A stretch of DNA of 64,000 bases from Shumkonia mesophila. Its GTDB lineage: Bacteria; Pseudomonadota; Alphaproteobacteria; Rhodospirillales; Shumkoniaceae. A program made the position numbers and the translations under genes. This document shows positions 29,295-38,967 of the stretch, one piece after another. Every line of letters starts with the position of its first letter. Within the stretch, counting starts at the first letter, position 1. Where the stretch lies: assembly GCF_026163695.1 (NCBI RefSeq), contig NZ_JAOTID010000003.1:124001-188000 (forward strand), written 5' to 3'. The notes beneath the pieces were generated by a model, which had not been told where the DNA came from, did no database searches, and was given only the letters and a program-made list of their open reading frames with translations.

Positions 29295-30124
29295 TCATCA
29301 GAAAACGCTCGCTCGCCCGCCGCCTGCTGACGGTGGACCTGCCGGTCGTGGCGATCCTGCTGTTCGCCCTCGGCCCCTATGCGTGGATGTTCCTGACCTC
29401 GGTCACCGAAAAAGGCCGGCTGTTCACCCAGGGGCCCTCGCTGAGCGGGGCGACGATGGAAAACTATGTCCGCTTGTTCAAGACCGTCGGTTTTTGGAAC
29501 AACCTGGTTGATTCCTTCATCATCGCCGGGGGGACCGTCGTCATCGGGCTGACACTCAGCGTCACGGCGGCCTATGCCTTCTCGCGGTTCAATTTTCCAG
29601 CCAAGCGGGGGCTGCTCCTGCAGTTCCTGGTGATCAACATGTTTCCGGTGGTGCTGCTGATCCTGCCGCTGTTCATCTTCATGCGGCAGCTGGGGCTGAT
29701 CGATACCCACTTGGCGCTCATCATCGCCAACTCGACCGTCGCCATCCCGTTTTCGGTGTGGATGATGGTCAGCTACATGAACGGCATTCCGCGTTCGCTC
29801 GACGACGCGGCGATGACCGACGGGTGCACGCGCCTGGGCGCGCTGTGGCGGGTGGTGATGCCACTGTGCCTGCCCGGGATCATCGCCACCGGCATCTACA
29901 TCTTCATCACGTCGTGGAACGAATACCTCTACGCGCTGACCCTGGGCGGGCGGAACGTGCGGCCGATCACCGTGGCGATCCAGACCCTGATCGGCGAGTA
30001 CGAGGTCGAATGGGGCCTGCTGACCGCCGGCGGGATCGTCGGTGCGATGCCGGCAACCATACTTTTTCTCATCGTTCAGAAACGCTTGATCAGCGGACTT
30101 ACCCAAGGCGCCGTCAAAGGCTAG
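29291..30124 (+). CDS. sugar ABC transporter permease (MalG/UgpE type)
   Basis: A 277-residue permease starting at GTG (MIIRKRSLARRLL), overlapping the first permease by 4 bases. It has 'LGPYAWMFLTSVTEKGRLFT', the EAA loop 'SLDDAAMTDGCTRLGALWRV', and 'TSWNEYLYALTLGGRNVRPI', the MalG/UgpE hallmark. A longer in-frame opening exists upstream but would run through the previous gene. It pairs with the 28380 permease; ATP hydrolysis presumably comes from the divergent ATPase at 24192-25271. Confidence 0.93.
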   Translation: MIIRKRSLARRLLTVDLPVVAILLFALGPYAWMFLTSVTEKGRLFTQGPSLSGATMENYVRLFKTVGFWNNLVDSFIIAGGTVVIGLTLSVTAAYAFSRFNFPAKRGLLLQFLVINMFPVVLLILPLFIFMRQLGLIDTHLALIIANSTVAIPFSVWMMVSYMNGIPRSLDDAAMTDGCTRLGALWRVVMPLCLPGIIATGIYIFITSWNEYLYALTLGGRNVRPITVAIQTLIGEYEVEWGLLTAGGIVGAMPATILFLIVQKRLISGLTQGAVKG

Positions 30125-30139
30125 ACAGAGGAAAAAATC

Positions 30140-31027
30140 TTGAAAAATCCGATTGGGATCATTTCGATGCAATTCGTGCGGCCGTTCGGGCCGCAGGACC
30201 TGCATCTGTTTCGGAAAGTCAGGGATCTGGGCTTCGATTTCATCGAGCTTCTGGTCCCCGAGAAGGAAGACGGGCTCGATTTCGCGCAAACCCGCCAGGC
30301 GCTGGCCGACGCCGGCCTCGGCGTGGTGCTGGCGGCGCGGGTGAACCTGCAACGTTCGATCGCCAGCGCCGATCCGGCCGCCCGCCAAGGTGGGCTCGAC
30401 TACCTGAAACGATGCATCGAGGTCGCCGATGGGCTGGGCGCGCGCATCGTCGGCGGGCCGCTTTACGGCGAGCCCCTGGTCTTCGCCGGTCGTCCGCCGC
30501 AACCGCATGGCCCCGAGGACATCGCCAAACGGGCCGAATGGACCGTCGAAGGATTGGCCGCCGTTGCCCCGATCGCCCGATCCGCCGGCAAGGTCTTGGC
30601 GCTGGAGCCCCTCAATCGGTTCGAGACGGACATCGTCTGCACGACGGGCCAGGCCATCGAAGTCGTCGATCGGGTCAACGACAAGGGGCTCGGCATCCTG
30701 CTCGACACCTTTCACATGAACATGGAGGAACGCTCGATCCCCGACGCCATCCGGGCCGCCGGCCATCGCCTCGTGCATTTCCAGGCCAATGAAAACCACC
30801 GCGGCTTCCCGGGAACGGGGGCCATGAACTGGCCGGCGATCATGCGGGCCTTGGCCGAGATCGGCTACGCGGGGCCCGTGTCGCTGGAACCATTCCGTCG
30901 CGACGACGATCGGGTCGCCCTACCCATCGCGCACTGGCGGGCGCCCCACCAGGACGAAGATCCCAAGCTGCGGGCCGGCCTCGGCCTCGTGCGTTCCTGC
31001 CTCGAACTGGCGGAGGCCGCGCGATGA
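30140..31027 (+). CDS. sugar phosphate isomerase/epimerase-like TIM barrel
   Basis: A 295-residue xylose-isomerase-like TIM barrel (AP endonuclease family 2 fold). The start is TTG at 30140, supported by AGAGGAAA (30127-30134). Metal and substrate residues are visible in '[12 protein letters not shown]', '[13 protein letters not shown]', '[13 protein letters not shown]', '[12 protein letters not shown]' and '[11 protein letters not shown]', the pattern of ketose 3-epimerases and hydroxypyruvate isomerase-like enzymes. It overlaps the dehydrogenase gene by 4 bases. It probably epimerises or isomerises an intermediate made by that enzyme. Confidence 0.88.
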   Translation: MKNPIGIISMQFVRPFGPQDLHLFRKVRDLGFDFIELLVPEKEDGLDFAQTRQALADAGLGVVLAARVNLQRSIASADPAARQGGLDYLKRCIEVADGLGARIVGGPLYGEPLVFAGRPPQPHGPEDIAKRAEWTVEGLAAVAPIARSAGKVLALEPLNRFETDIVCTTGQAIEVVDRVNDKGLGILLDTFHMNMEERSIPDAIRAAGHRLVHFQANENHRGFPGTGAMNWPAIMRALAEIGYAGPVSLEPFRRDDDRVALPIAHWRAPHQDEDPKLRAGLGLVRSCLELAEAAR

Positions 31028-32028
31028 CCCTCAACATCGGATGGATCGGCTGCGGCCGTCATGCCCGCCAGATGCTTCTGCCCCAACTCGGCCGCAACGG
31101 CATCCGGCTGGCGGCGATCTGCGACGTCGACAAGGACTCGATGCAGGCCGTCGCCCGCCAGTACGGCGTGCGCCATGTTTTCGACGATTTCCGCGACCTC
31201 ATCGCGCATCCCGGGCTCGACGCCATCGGCATGGCGGTGGGGCCGGACGTTCACCGGGCGGCAAGCCTGGAGGCCCTGGGGCGCGGACTTCCCGTCTTCA
31301 TGGAAAAGCCGCCGGCGGTCGACCTGGCCGGGGCCAGAGAGGTGGAAGCGGCCGCCAAGCGCGCCGGCAAGCCGGTCATCGTCGGCTTCATGAAACGCTA
31401 CTCCACCGGCAATCGGATCGCCCACAACATCCTGACCGGCGGCGGTTTTGGCCCGGTCCTGGGCATCCTCGGAACCTATATGACGGCGCCGACCTATTTT
31501 GAGGGCGAGGCGGACTACACCGGCTTCTACCTTCATCATTGCGTGCACTACATGGACCTGATTCCTTGGCTCGCCGGGGCGGCGTTCGCCGACATGGCCG
31601 TGCGCCGGGTCGAGCCGGCGCCGGGCAAGCTGCTGTTCCACCTCAATTTCTCCTGCTTGAACGGCGTCATCGGGTCGGTGGTCATGGGGACCGTCCAATC
31701 GCGTGGCACCCCGATGGAGTTCATCCAGGTGATGGGCGATCACACCCGGGTCGAAGTTGCGAACATCATCAACGTTTCGTACTTCCGCAATCCGCCGTTC
31801 AAGGCCGACGACCCGGCGGCCAGCCTTTCGGACGCGGTGGATACCCTGACCTGGACGCCGAATTTCACGGCGGCGGCCAACGAGGACCACAAAGGGTACA
31901 ACGCCCTGATCGCCGATGCCGCGGCGGCCTTGCGGGGCGAACCGAGTGCCGCTCCCGATATCGCCGATGGCGTCAAGGCCATGGAGCAGCTGGAGAGGAT
32001 GGTCGCCCTGCTGGAACGGGACGTCTGA
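31024..32028 (+). CDS. Gfo/Idh/MocA-family oxidoreductase
   Basis: A 334-residue NAD(P)-dependent enzyme. The Rossmann start is '[19 protein letters not shown]', the conserved lysine motif is '[10 protein letters not shown]' (EKP), and '[18 protein letters not shown]' is the H-x3-D type catalytic segment. It oxidises or reduces a sugar, inositol or amino-sugar hydroxyl. It is the last gene of the GntR-led operon. Together with the isomerase it resembles the 3-keto-sugar and inositol routes, but the exact substrate is unresolved. Confidence 0.88.
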   Translation: MTLNIGWIGCGRHARQMLLPQLGRNGIRLAAICDVDKDSMQAVARQYGVRHVFDDFRDLIAHPGLDAIGMAVGPDVHRAASLEALGRGLPVFMEKPPAVDLAGAREVEAAAKRAGKPVIVGFMKRYSTGNRIAHNILTGGGFGPVLGILGTYMTAPTYFEGEADYTGFYLHHCVHYMDLIPWLAGAAFADMAVRRVEPAPGKLLFHLNFSCLNGVIGSVVMGTVQSRGTPMEFIQVMGDHTRVEVANIINVSYFRNPPFKADDPAASLSDAVDTLTWTPNFTAAANEDHKGYNALIADAAAALRGEPSAAPDIADGVKAMEQLERMVALLERDV

Positions 32029-32072
32029 GCGGCGGGAAAAGGCACGGAACGCCCCCGGAGCGCGAGCGAAAT

Positions 32073-32104
32073 CGCCCCGTCAGGTCAACGACGGGGCGGG
32101 TTTT
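32073..32104. terminator. terminator between convergent operons
   Basis: Arms CGCCCCGT (32073-32080) and ACGGGGCG (32091-32098) with a 10-base loop, followed on the plus strand by GGTTTT and on the minus strand by ATTTCG. It lies 45 bases after the dehydrogenase stop and overlaps the very end of the convergent kinase gene. Confidence 0.65.
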
Positions 32105-33960
32105 GGATCGGTGCCGGAAGGGAAAGAGCTGCCTTGGGTCAGGTTGGTCCCGGCTTTTCCCTCTTCCATCAATGGAAAGTAGACGTCCACCCGGGTTCCC
32201 GCGTCCGGCTTGCTGAAGACGCGGACGGCGCCGTCGTGACGGGTCGCAATGGCATTAACGGTGGTCAGCCCCATGCCGATTCCCGCGCCGGCCTCTTTGG
32301 TTGTAAAGAAGGGATCGAGAACCCTTTCCAGATTGTCCGCGGAAATGCCCTTTCCCGTGTCGCGGACGGAAATCCGCGCGTACGGTCCCGCCTTGAGTTC
32401 CGGAAGGTCGCGAATGGCTTTGCCGTCCAGGTCAAGACGCTCAAGAGAGAGCGTCACCTCTCCGGGTTTGCCCTCGAGCGCCTCGGTTGAATTCGTCACG
32501 AGATTGACGACAACCGTTCGGATCTGGCTACCCACGGCCCGCACGGCGCCGACGTCGGGTACCATCTGGCACCGGAAATCGGCATTGGCGGGAAGGGTCG
32601 AGCGCAGGAGTTTGGCGGTTTCGTCGACCAACGTTCCCATATCGACGACCGTCTTTTCCTCGTCGTCCTCGCGGCTGAAGGTGAGGATCTGACGCACGAT
32701 CTCGGCGGCACGGTCGCTGGCCTCCACGATCTTGCCGAGGCGCAATCTTTCCGGGCTGTTTTCGGGCGCGCGTTTCTCGGCCATCTTGCTGAGCGCCGTT
32801 ATGGGGAGCAGCAGATTGTTCAATTCGTGCGCGATCCCGCCGGCCAGGCTGCCCAGCGCCCTTGCTCGCTGGGCGTGACGCAACTGCTTCTCGGCAGCCA
32901 GGCGGTCGGTGATGTCGAGGAATATGCAAAGGAGGCCCGTCACGTTTCCGGCCGCGTCCCTCAACGGCAGCTTGCTGCTCAGATGTGTGGCCACCGTGCC
33001 GTCGGCGCGCAGGTGGGTGTCCTCGAAGTTGACCAGGGCCCTCCCTTCCTCGATGACGGTCTTGTCCGTCGCGGCCAACAACGTGGCCTCATCCTTGTCG
33101 CGGGCCAAGTCGAACGCCGTTTTGCCGATAATGTCCTCGCGCTTATCGAGGTACCAGTTACGTACCGCCGTGGAGTTGCACCCCGCATAGGTCAGGTCAC
33201 GATTCTTCCAGAAGATGCCATGCGGAATGGTCTCGATGATCGTATCCAGGAGTTGCCGCTGGGCAACCAGCTCCTGTTCGGCTTGCTTGCGTTCGGTGAT
33301 GTCGCGGACAATGCCGATAATGCCGATGATGTTTCCCTCGCCGTCACGGTAGGGCGTCTTGAAGGCGCGAACGATCCGTTCGCCGCCCTTGAAGGGAATC
33401 GTCTCCTCGATCTCGGTGGAGATTCCGGTTTCCATGATGGCACGTTCCCTCGCCACCATCTCGGAGGCGAAATCGGGAGGCAGCAGGTCCGCGGCCTTCT
33501 TGCCGATCAGGTCCTCGGGCGCGAGCCCGAAGTTGCGCGCCGTCGTCGGATTGACCAGGATGAAGCGGCCCTCGCGATCCTTGACGAAAACGGCGTTCGA
33601 ACTGGCTTTGATCACGGCGTCGAGGACGAAGTTTTTGTTCCAAAGTTCGCGCGTGCGTTTAGCAACCCGCAATTCCAGGTCGTCGTGGGCTTTCTTCAGT
33701 TCGGCGGTCCGCCTGCGCATGATGCGGTGCAGGATGACGATCCAGGTGAATGCCGCTCCACCCAGCACGCCGATGCCGATCGAGCCCCACAGCACGACTT
33801 TGGCCGGAACGCCCTTCGGATCGTCGGCACCGCTGCCGGCGACGATCTGCGAAGGCCGGTCGGGCTCGTCCGCCGACGTTCCCGGCGGGGAAAGAAAACC
33901 CACGACCACCACAAGGATAACGGCGGCCCGCCTTGCCAAGGTCAGCATCGAGCGATCCAT
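32080..33960 (-). CDS. PAS-PAS sensor histidine kinase
   Basis: A 626-residue membrane kinase. The ATG at 33960 is chosen because AAGAGG lies 7 bases upstream; an ATG at 33999 would overlap the receiver gene. Order: hydrophobic N-terminus (signal or helix, about 10-25), short periplasmic stretch, second helix (about 57-77), PAS at about 110-225, PAS at about 235-355, HisKA with phospho-acceptor His378 in GGIAHELNNLLLPI, and HATPase with N-box NLVTNSTEAL (486-495) and DTGKGIS (534-540). There is no fused receiver, so output probably goes through stand-alone receivers such as the adjacent one. Third gene of the kinase-receiver-kinase set. Confidence 0.9.
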   Translation of the reverse strand: MDRSMLTLARRAAVILVVVVGFLSPPGTSADEPDRPSQIVAGSGADDPKGVPAKVVLWGSIGIGVLGGAAFTWIVILHRIMRRRTAELKKAHDDLELRVAKRTRELWNKNFVLDAVIKASSNAVFVKDREGRFILVNPTTARNFGLAPEDLIGKKAADLLPPDFASEMVARERAIMETGISTEIEETIPFKGGERIVRAFKTPYRDGEGNIIGIIGIVRDITERKQAEQELVAQRQLLDTIIETIPHGIFWKNRDLTYAGCNSTAVRNWYLDKREDIIGKTAFDLARDKDEATLLAATDKTVIEEGRALVNFEDTHLRADGTVATHLSSKLPLRDAAGNVTGLLCIFLDITDRLAAEKQLRHAQRARALGSLAGGIAHELNNLLLPITALSKMAEKRAPENSPERLRLGKIVEASDRAAEIVRQILTFSREDDEEKTVVDMGTLVDETAKLLRSTLPANADFRCQMVPDVGAVRAVGSQIRTVVVNLVTNSTEALEGKPGEVTLSLERLDLDGKAIRDLPELKAGPYARISVRDTGKGISADNLERVLDPFFTTKEAGAGIGMGLTTVNAIATRHDGAVRVFSKPDAGTRVDVYFPLMEEGKAGTNLTQGSSFPSGTDPKPAPSLT

Positions 33961-33998
33961 CAAGAACCTCTTATGGCACCGCTGGGGGTGTCCTTTCA

Positions 33999-34394
33999 TC
34001 AGCTCGCCGACGGCAAATCCGTTTTACCCGTTCCCAGGCAAACGGCGAGGACTTTCAACAGATCCTCCTCCGAGAACGGTTTGGTGAGCACCGCGTTCGC
34101 TCCACATTGCTTGGCCAATTCCAGGAGATCGGTGTTTCGGGTCCGCCCGCTTCCGGAGACCGCGAGGATGGGGATACCCGGATCTTTCTCGCGGATTTCG
34201 CCAATCAGCTGTGCTCCCTCTTTGTGGGGCATGATCATGTCGGTGATCACCAGATCGAACCTCCGCGAGCTTTGCAGCGCCAAACCGGCGGCTCCGTCGC
34301 TGGCGGTGGCCACCGTGTGGCCGGCGTCTTCCAGGATCTCCCTCATGGTGAAAAGGGCCAGTTCTTCGTCGTCGATCACCAGGATGTCCGCCAT
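33999..34394 (-). CDS. single-domain response regulator (CheY-like), copy A
   Basis: A 131-residue receiver with no output domain. Acidic pocket DD at 8-9, phospho-acceptor Asp52 (ITDMIMP), switch Ser80 and Lys105 (LTKPFSEED). It has the unusual loop 'SGSGRTRNTDLL' after beta-4. It lies between two sensor kinases, 18 bases after one, and is probably their shared phosphorylation partner. It is closely related to the receivers at 40820 and 41250, which have the same residue numbering for Asp52, Ser80 and Lys105. Confidence 0.92.
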   Translation of the reverse strand: MADILVIDDEELALFTMREILEDAGHTVATASDGAAGLALQSSRRFDLVITDMIMPHKEGAQLIGEIREKDPGIPILAVSGSGRTRNTDLLELAKQCGANAVLTKPFSEEDLLKVLAVCLGTGKTDLPSAS

Positions 34395-34412
34395 TGGTCT
34401 TTTCCTTCGCGT

Positions 34413-37400
34413 TCACGTGGCAGGGTGTTCGCCGCCCACATCAGCCGCCGCCGAAGCCACCCCTACGTCTCCTGCGTCATGCAGGGGAAGATAAATCTGG
34501 AAAGTCGTTCCCACGCCGACCCGGCTTTCCACGATGATTTCCCCGCCATGCTTAAGGATGATCGTCCGCACCATGGACAAGCCCAATCCGGTACCCTCTC
34601 CCTTGGCCTTGGTCGTGAAATAGGGCTCGAAGATCTTCACCAGCTTGTCGGGCTCGATCCCTTTCCCGGTGTCGCTTATGGTCAAACGGGCATAGCGTCC
34701 GGCGTCAATGCTCGAAGCCAGCCCCTTGAGAGGTGAGGATAAAAGAACGCCTTCCAACGCGATCCGAAGATCGCCCGGCTTTTGTCCCATCGCATCCGCG
34801 GCATTCTTGGCGAGGTTGAGGATCACCGTCTCGATCTGTGCGCGGTCGCATTCGACGGCGCCAAGATCAGGCTCGATCCGGACGTCCAGCGCGACAGACC
34901 GGGAAAGCGTCGATTTCAGGAGATTGACGGTTTCCACGGTAATCTCGGAGATGCCGTGTGTGCGCACTTCCCCTTCGTCGGTTCGGCTGAACGAAAGAAT
35001 TTGCTGGGCCAGGCTTTGGGCCCGCTGGGTCGCCTCCAGGACCCGCTCAAGCCGCCGGTGACCCTTGCTCTGCGGTTCCATTTCCTTGAGGACCATTTCC
35101 GTCAACGTGCCGATCGGCAGCAGCATGTTGTTGAAGTCATGGGCAATGCCTCCGGCCAGGTTGCCCAGAGAGTCCATCTTGTCGGCATGCCGCAGGCGCC
35201 GCTCCGTCTCCAGCCGTTCGGTGACGTCTTCCTGGATGCCGATGAAGTGCGTGATCTTGCCCTCTCCGTCGAACACCGGCGAAATAGCGGCCTCGCCCCA
35301 GAAAAGCGAGCCGTCCTTCCGCCTGTTGTGGAATAGGCCTCGCCATTCCTTGCCGCTTTTGATGGTTTTCCAAAGGTCCTCGTAGTCCTGGGCCCCGGTT
35401 TCGCCCGACTTCAGGAGGGTCGGCTTTGCTCCCACCGCTTCGCCCAAACTGTAGCCGGTGATCTCGACGAACTTGGGATTGACGTACTCGATCGTTCCCT
35501 CGGCATTGGTCACGATGATTATGGCCGGGCTTTGCTCGACCGCTCGGGCCAGTTTGCGCATCTCGACCTCGGCCTTCTCGTGATCGGCCTTGGTCCGCAG
35601 AGCCGCGATGCCGAAGGCCATGTCGCCTGCGAGTTCCTGGAGAAGCGCCACCGCGTCGCTGCCGAAGGCGTCGGGACTGTCGCCAAACACCGCCAGAACC
35701 CCGACGGTCCGCTCGCCGGAAGACAACGGAAACGCCGCCATGACGTTGGCCTCGCCGTCGTCAACGACGGGGCCACCGGCCAAGGGATCGTCCTTGTCCG
35801 CGATCACCCGCGTCTTGGGGATATCGACGGCGGCGACGATCGGACAGGCCGGACCATCCCATGGAATCTGGAAGATGCCAGCTGTTTCGGGGAGGCGACC
35901 GAATTGGGCAATCGGACGGATCTCGTCCGGCTTGCCCGGTTCGGTGATCCCCACCATGGCGCCGACGTAGCCGCCGGTCTCGACAATGGTACGGCAGACG
36001 CTGGCGACGAGCGCCTTCTCGCTTTCGGATCGGACGAGGATCTCATTGCAGCGGCTGAGCGTCCGGTAGGCGCGATTGAGGTTATGGAGTTCCCGTTCCG
36101 TCCGCTTCCGTGCCGTAATGTCGGTGGCGATGGTCCCGATTCGGACCACCCTGCCGGCGTCATCGAGGATCGGAAATTTGGTAATGATATAAGTCCCGAT
36201 TTCGTCGTCGGCGGCGCGCCACTCTCGCTCCTTTACGATCGGCAGCCTGCTTTCGATGACCTCTCTTTCATGCTCGGCCATCAGCCTGCGGCGCTCCGCG
36301 TCGTTCGGAAAAATGTCGGACGACGCCTTGCCGATCACATCCTTCTCGTTGACGTGCTTCAGAAATGCGGTGTTGGCGATCAGATACCGCCCGTCGATGT
36401 CCTTAAGCACGGTGGCGTTGGGCGAGTTGTCCAGAAACGAGCGAAACAGGTTTTCGCTTTCCTTCACGGATTGCAGGGCTGCCCTGCGGTCACTGCTGCG
36501 CTGCATTGCCGTCTTGGCGAAACCCGCGAGGAGAATCGTAACCGTAAGCCCGCCGCCCAGGACCATCCAGGGATTGGCGCTTTTCTTCGTGTACTCGTAG
36601 GCCGTTGTCGGCAACGCCACCAGGCGCCAGTGGCGCCCGACGACATCGAGGGTCCTTTCGACGCTGATGCCACTTTGAAGATCGGTGGGGTCATCGACCG
36701 TCCCGCCTTTGGGGTAGAGAAGCTGGTTGCCGGCGGCGGTCATGTCGAAGATGCGGACCTCCATATGGCGGTCTTGCGATGAGGCATGCAGCGGCTCCAT
36801 GCCCTGCTCGACGAGGTCGCCGATGCGAAAAACCGCGCTTACGAAGCCAACCAGATCCCTTCGGCGGTCCTCGACGGTGCGGGGCTGCGTTTCTTTCCGG
36901 TAGATTGGCCGGAAGATCGTGACCCCGTATTGATTCCCGGCTTCCGGTTCGAGGACGACACGCCCCGTGGCGATCGGTTTGCTGGTGTCGCGAGCCTGGG
37001 CGAGGGCGACGAAACGCCGCGCGTCGGACCCGACATCGAAAAGAACCGCCGGTTCGTTGCCGCTCAGCGGTTCGACATAAAAGACGGGAAAGTGCTCGTC
37101 GCGGTTCGCGGCAACCACCGGCCGTTCCTGCGCCGCGCGCTCCGTGATTCCCGTTTCGGATATGCCGTCCCGCCGGGCCTTCTCTTCATAGTCCCGCCGC
37201 TCTTCCCCGGGCACCCTGGGAATCCACGCCAGGGTTTGAATGGTCGTATGGCTACGCAACAAAGAGCCGGCAAAGGTTTGGAACTCAGTTCGGCTCACCT
37301 CTGCGTCGGTTTCAAAGAATACGGCCAGGGCGTCCAATGCGAAGAGGTTGTTCCGAAGGCTGGCTTCGATGGAGATGAGGTGGTTGCGCAGGTGATCTTC

Positions 37401-37538
37401 GGCTTCGCGCACCAGTCTGGAGCGGTCGATCTGCATGGAGGCCCATGACAGTCCGACCGACAGCATCCCACCCACCACAAGAACAGAGGCCAATACGGAA
37501 AATGGGGTGCTCAAAATCCGGAAAGTTCGCGCGATCAT
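34413..37538 (-). CDS. CHASE-PAS-GAF-PAS sensor histidine kinase
   Basis: A 1041-residue kinase. A membrane helix at about 12-34 and a second at about 323-343 bracket a large periplasmic CHASE-like sensor (about 70-300, 'FQTFAGSLLRSHTTIQTLAW', 'VYGVTIFRPIY'-like core). Then come PAS (about 362-475), GAF (about 495-655), PAS (about 660-780) and HisKA with His800 in GGIAHDFNNMLLPI. The HATPase has NLAKNAADAM (about 908-917), DTGKGI (956-961) and GTGLGLSMV. It lacks a receiver domain and ends 18 bases before the receiver gene. CHASE domains bind small extracytoplasmic ligands; the ligand here is unknown. Confidence 0.92.
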   Translation of the reverse strand: MIARTFRILSTPFSVLASVLVVGGMLSVGLSWASMQIDRSRLVREAEDHLRNHLISIEASLRNNLFALDALAVFFETDAEVSRTEFQTFAGSLLRSHTTIQTLAWIPRVPGEERRDYEEKARRDGISETGITERAAQERPVVAANRDEHFPVFYVEPLSGNEPAVLFDVGSDARRFVALAQARDTSKPIATGRVVLEPEAGNQYGVTIFRPIYRKETQPRTVEDRRRDLVGFVSAVFRIGDLVEQGMEPLHASSQDRHMEVRIFDMTAAGNQLLYPKGGTVDDPTDLQSGISVERTLDVVGRHWRLVALPTTAYEYTKKSANPWMVLGGGLTVTILLAGFAKTAMQRSSDRRAALQSVKESENLFRSFLDNSPNATVLKDIDGRYLIANTAFLKHVNEKDVIGKASSDIFPNDAERRRLMAEHEREVIESRLPIVKEREWRAADDEIGTYIITKFPILDDAGRVVRIGTIATDITARKRTERELHNLNRAYRTLSRCNEILVRSESEKALVASVCRTIVETGGYVGAMVGITEPGKPDEIRPIAQFGRLPETAGIFQIPWDGPACPIVAAVDIPKTRVIADKDDPLAGGPVVDDGEANVMAAFPLSSGERTVGVLAVFGDSPDAFGSDAVALLQELAGDMAFGIAALRTKADHEKAEVEMRKLARAVEQSPAIIIVTNAEGTIEYVNPKFVEITGYSLGEAVGAKPTLLKSGETGAQDYEDLWKTIKSGKEWRGLFHNRRKDGSLFWGEAAISPVFDGEGKITHFIGIQEDVTERLETERRLRHADKMDSLGNLAGGIAHDFNNMLLPIGTLTEMVLKEMEPQSKGHRRLERVLEATQRAQSLAQQILSFSRTDEGEVRTHGISEITVETVNLLKSTLSRSVALDVRIEPDLGAVECDRAQIETVILNLAKNAADAMGQKPGDLRIALEGVLLSSPLKGLASSIDAGRYARLTISDTGKGIEPDKLVKIFEPYFTTKAKGEGTGLGLSMVRTIILKHGGEIIVESRVGVGTTFQIYLPLHDAGDVGVASAAADVGGEHPAT

Positions 37539-37682
37539 CGTCTTTCTCGTTGTGCAGACGCATCGGGTGGCGCGCCGACGGTCATGGATCGATTCTTCCC
37601 CATCGGTCTCTCGGCTCCGGATTGGCGGTGGCCACCCGGGGAAAGCCTGATGATGCGACCCTAACAGCGAGGTGTTTCAGGA

Positions 37683-37790
37683 TGATTTCGATAACTGGAA
37701 ATCAGGTAATGAATCGTTGCCAAAGTGTGTCATATTAGAAGAATTATTAAATACGAAATATCGCTCTGATATATAATTATGTTCTTGGAA
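37683..37790. promoter_or_regulatory. AT-rich intergenic region upstream of the CHASE kinase operon
   Basis: The 253-base gap 37539-37791 has no gene. Its right part (about 37720-37790) is strikingly AT-rich for this window and holds TATAATTAT-like sequence. TGATTTC (37683-37689) and GAAATCA (37698-37704) form an inverted repeat. Since both flanking genes read on the minus strand, it most likely holds the promoter of the kinase-receiver-kinase operon. Confidence 0.4.
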
Positions 37791-37791
37791 T

Positions 37792-38967
37792 CTACTCGGT
37801 TCCCCACGATCCGCGGTGCGGACCCGAGGCGCTATCGTGGACGGACAATCGCGAAGCGGGTTCCTCGCCGAATAGAAGCTTTGCTCCCAGGCGGGCGAAC
37901 AACGCACAGCAGGCGTCGACCACCGCGGCGTCATAGCCCCGTCCCCGACCGGCCCTGATTTCCTCGAGCGCGGCCGCGACGCCTAAGGCGGGGCGGTAGG
38001 GGCGGTGGGCAGCTATGGCTTCGACGACATCGGCGACGGCGATGATTCGCGCCTCCAATATGATGTCATCGCCGGCCAGCCCGTTCGGATAGCCGGAGCC
38101 GTCCAGGCGTTCGTGGTGCTGGACGATCATCGACCCGATCGGCCAGGAAAAGTCGATGCCCTGGACCATTTCCTGTCCGGCTGCCGGGTGAATGCGGATC
38201 AGGTTCATCTCCTCCGGGCGCAGGCGCCCTGGCTTGGCGAGAATCTCGACCGGAACCTGGATCTTGCCGATGTCATGGATGAGCGAGCCGATGTGCAGGC
38301 CTTGCAGCCGATGGCGCGACAGGCCGATCTCCCGCCCGATGGCTATCGACAGGGCGGCGACCCGGCGCTGATGACCGGCGGTGTAGGGATCGCGTTTTTC
38401 CAAGGCCGCCGCCATCGCCTGGACGGCGGCAAGCAGGGAGGTTTCGAATTTACGCAGGAACACGCCGCTTATCCGCTGGGCATGGTGCAATTCCATTTCG
38501 GCTTTGCGGTTCGCGATCGAGCGCGCCGCCAGGGCGGCCAGCCCCTCCAGCAACGAAATCGTATCGGGCGCGGGAGAGGCATGGGCGGCAAAGCCGATGA
38601 CCAGAATGCCCGAAGCGCCGTCGTCCAGGGAGAAGGGCAAGGCCAACTGTCCGCCGGCCATTTTCCCATTCGACGGACCTAGGGCGGTCTTCCCTGTGGA
38701 AAGAGCGCGTTCCGCCGCCCCTTCGGATGCCGCAAGGGTATGCCGGACGGGTGGGACGGGGTGCCCGGCCTGCCCCATGACGACCACCCGGCAGTCGTCG
38801 ATCCCATCGCGATAGCCGACCCAAGCGAATTCGAACCCCGCCTCGTGGACGATCGCCTGGCAGATTTGCGGCAACAGTTCGCTTTCCTGTCCCCCGGCAA
38901 TCAGCAGATTGTTGATCTGCCGAACCAGGCCCAGCAAGCGTTTCTCCAAGGCTAGGGGGTTCGGCAT
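37792..38967 (-). CDS. GAF-HD-GYP domain protein (cyclic-di-GMP phosphodiesterase)
   Basis: A 391-residue cytoplasmic protein. A GAF-like sensor spans about 10-155. The HD-GYP domain follows with His199 in 'DPYTAGHQRRVAALS', the HD pair in HDIGK (231-235), IHP (His260) and HHERLDGSGYP (284-294), so the metal ligands and the GYP motif are all intact. HD-GYP enzymes hydrolyse c-di-GMP to pGpG or GMP. The gene has no visible Shine-Dalgarno and starts inside the preceding gene (16-base overlap), suggesting coupled translation with the degenerate-EAL protein. Confidence 0.92.
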   Translation of the reverse strand: MPNPLALEKRLLGLVRQINNLLIAGGQESELLPQICQAIVHEAGFEFAWVGYRDGIDDCRVVVMGQAGHPVPPVRHTLAASEGAAERALSTGKTALGPSNGKMAGGQLALPFSLDDGASGILVIGFAAHASPAPDTISLLEGLAALAARSIANRKAEMELHHAQRISGVFLRKFETSLLAAVQAMAAALEKRDPYTAGHQRRVAALSIAIGREIGLSRHRLQGLHIGSLIHDIGKIQVPVEILAKPGRLRPEEMNLIRIHPAAGQEMVQGIDFSWPIGSMIVQHHERLDGSGYPNGLAGDDIILEARIIAVADVVEAIAAHRPYRPALGVAAALEEIRAGRGRGYDAAVVDACCALFARLGAKLLFGEEPASRLSVHDSASGPHRGSWGTE

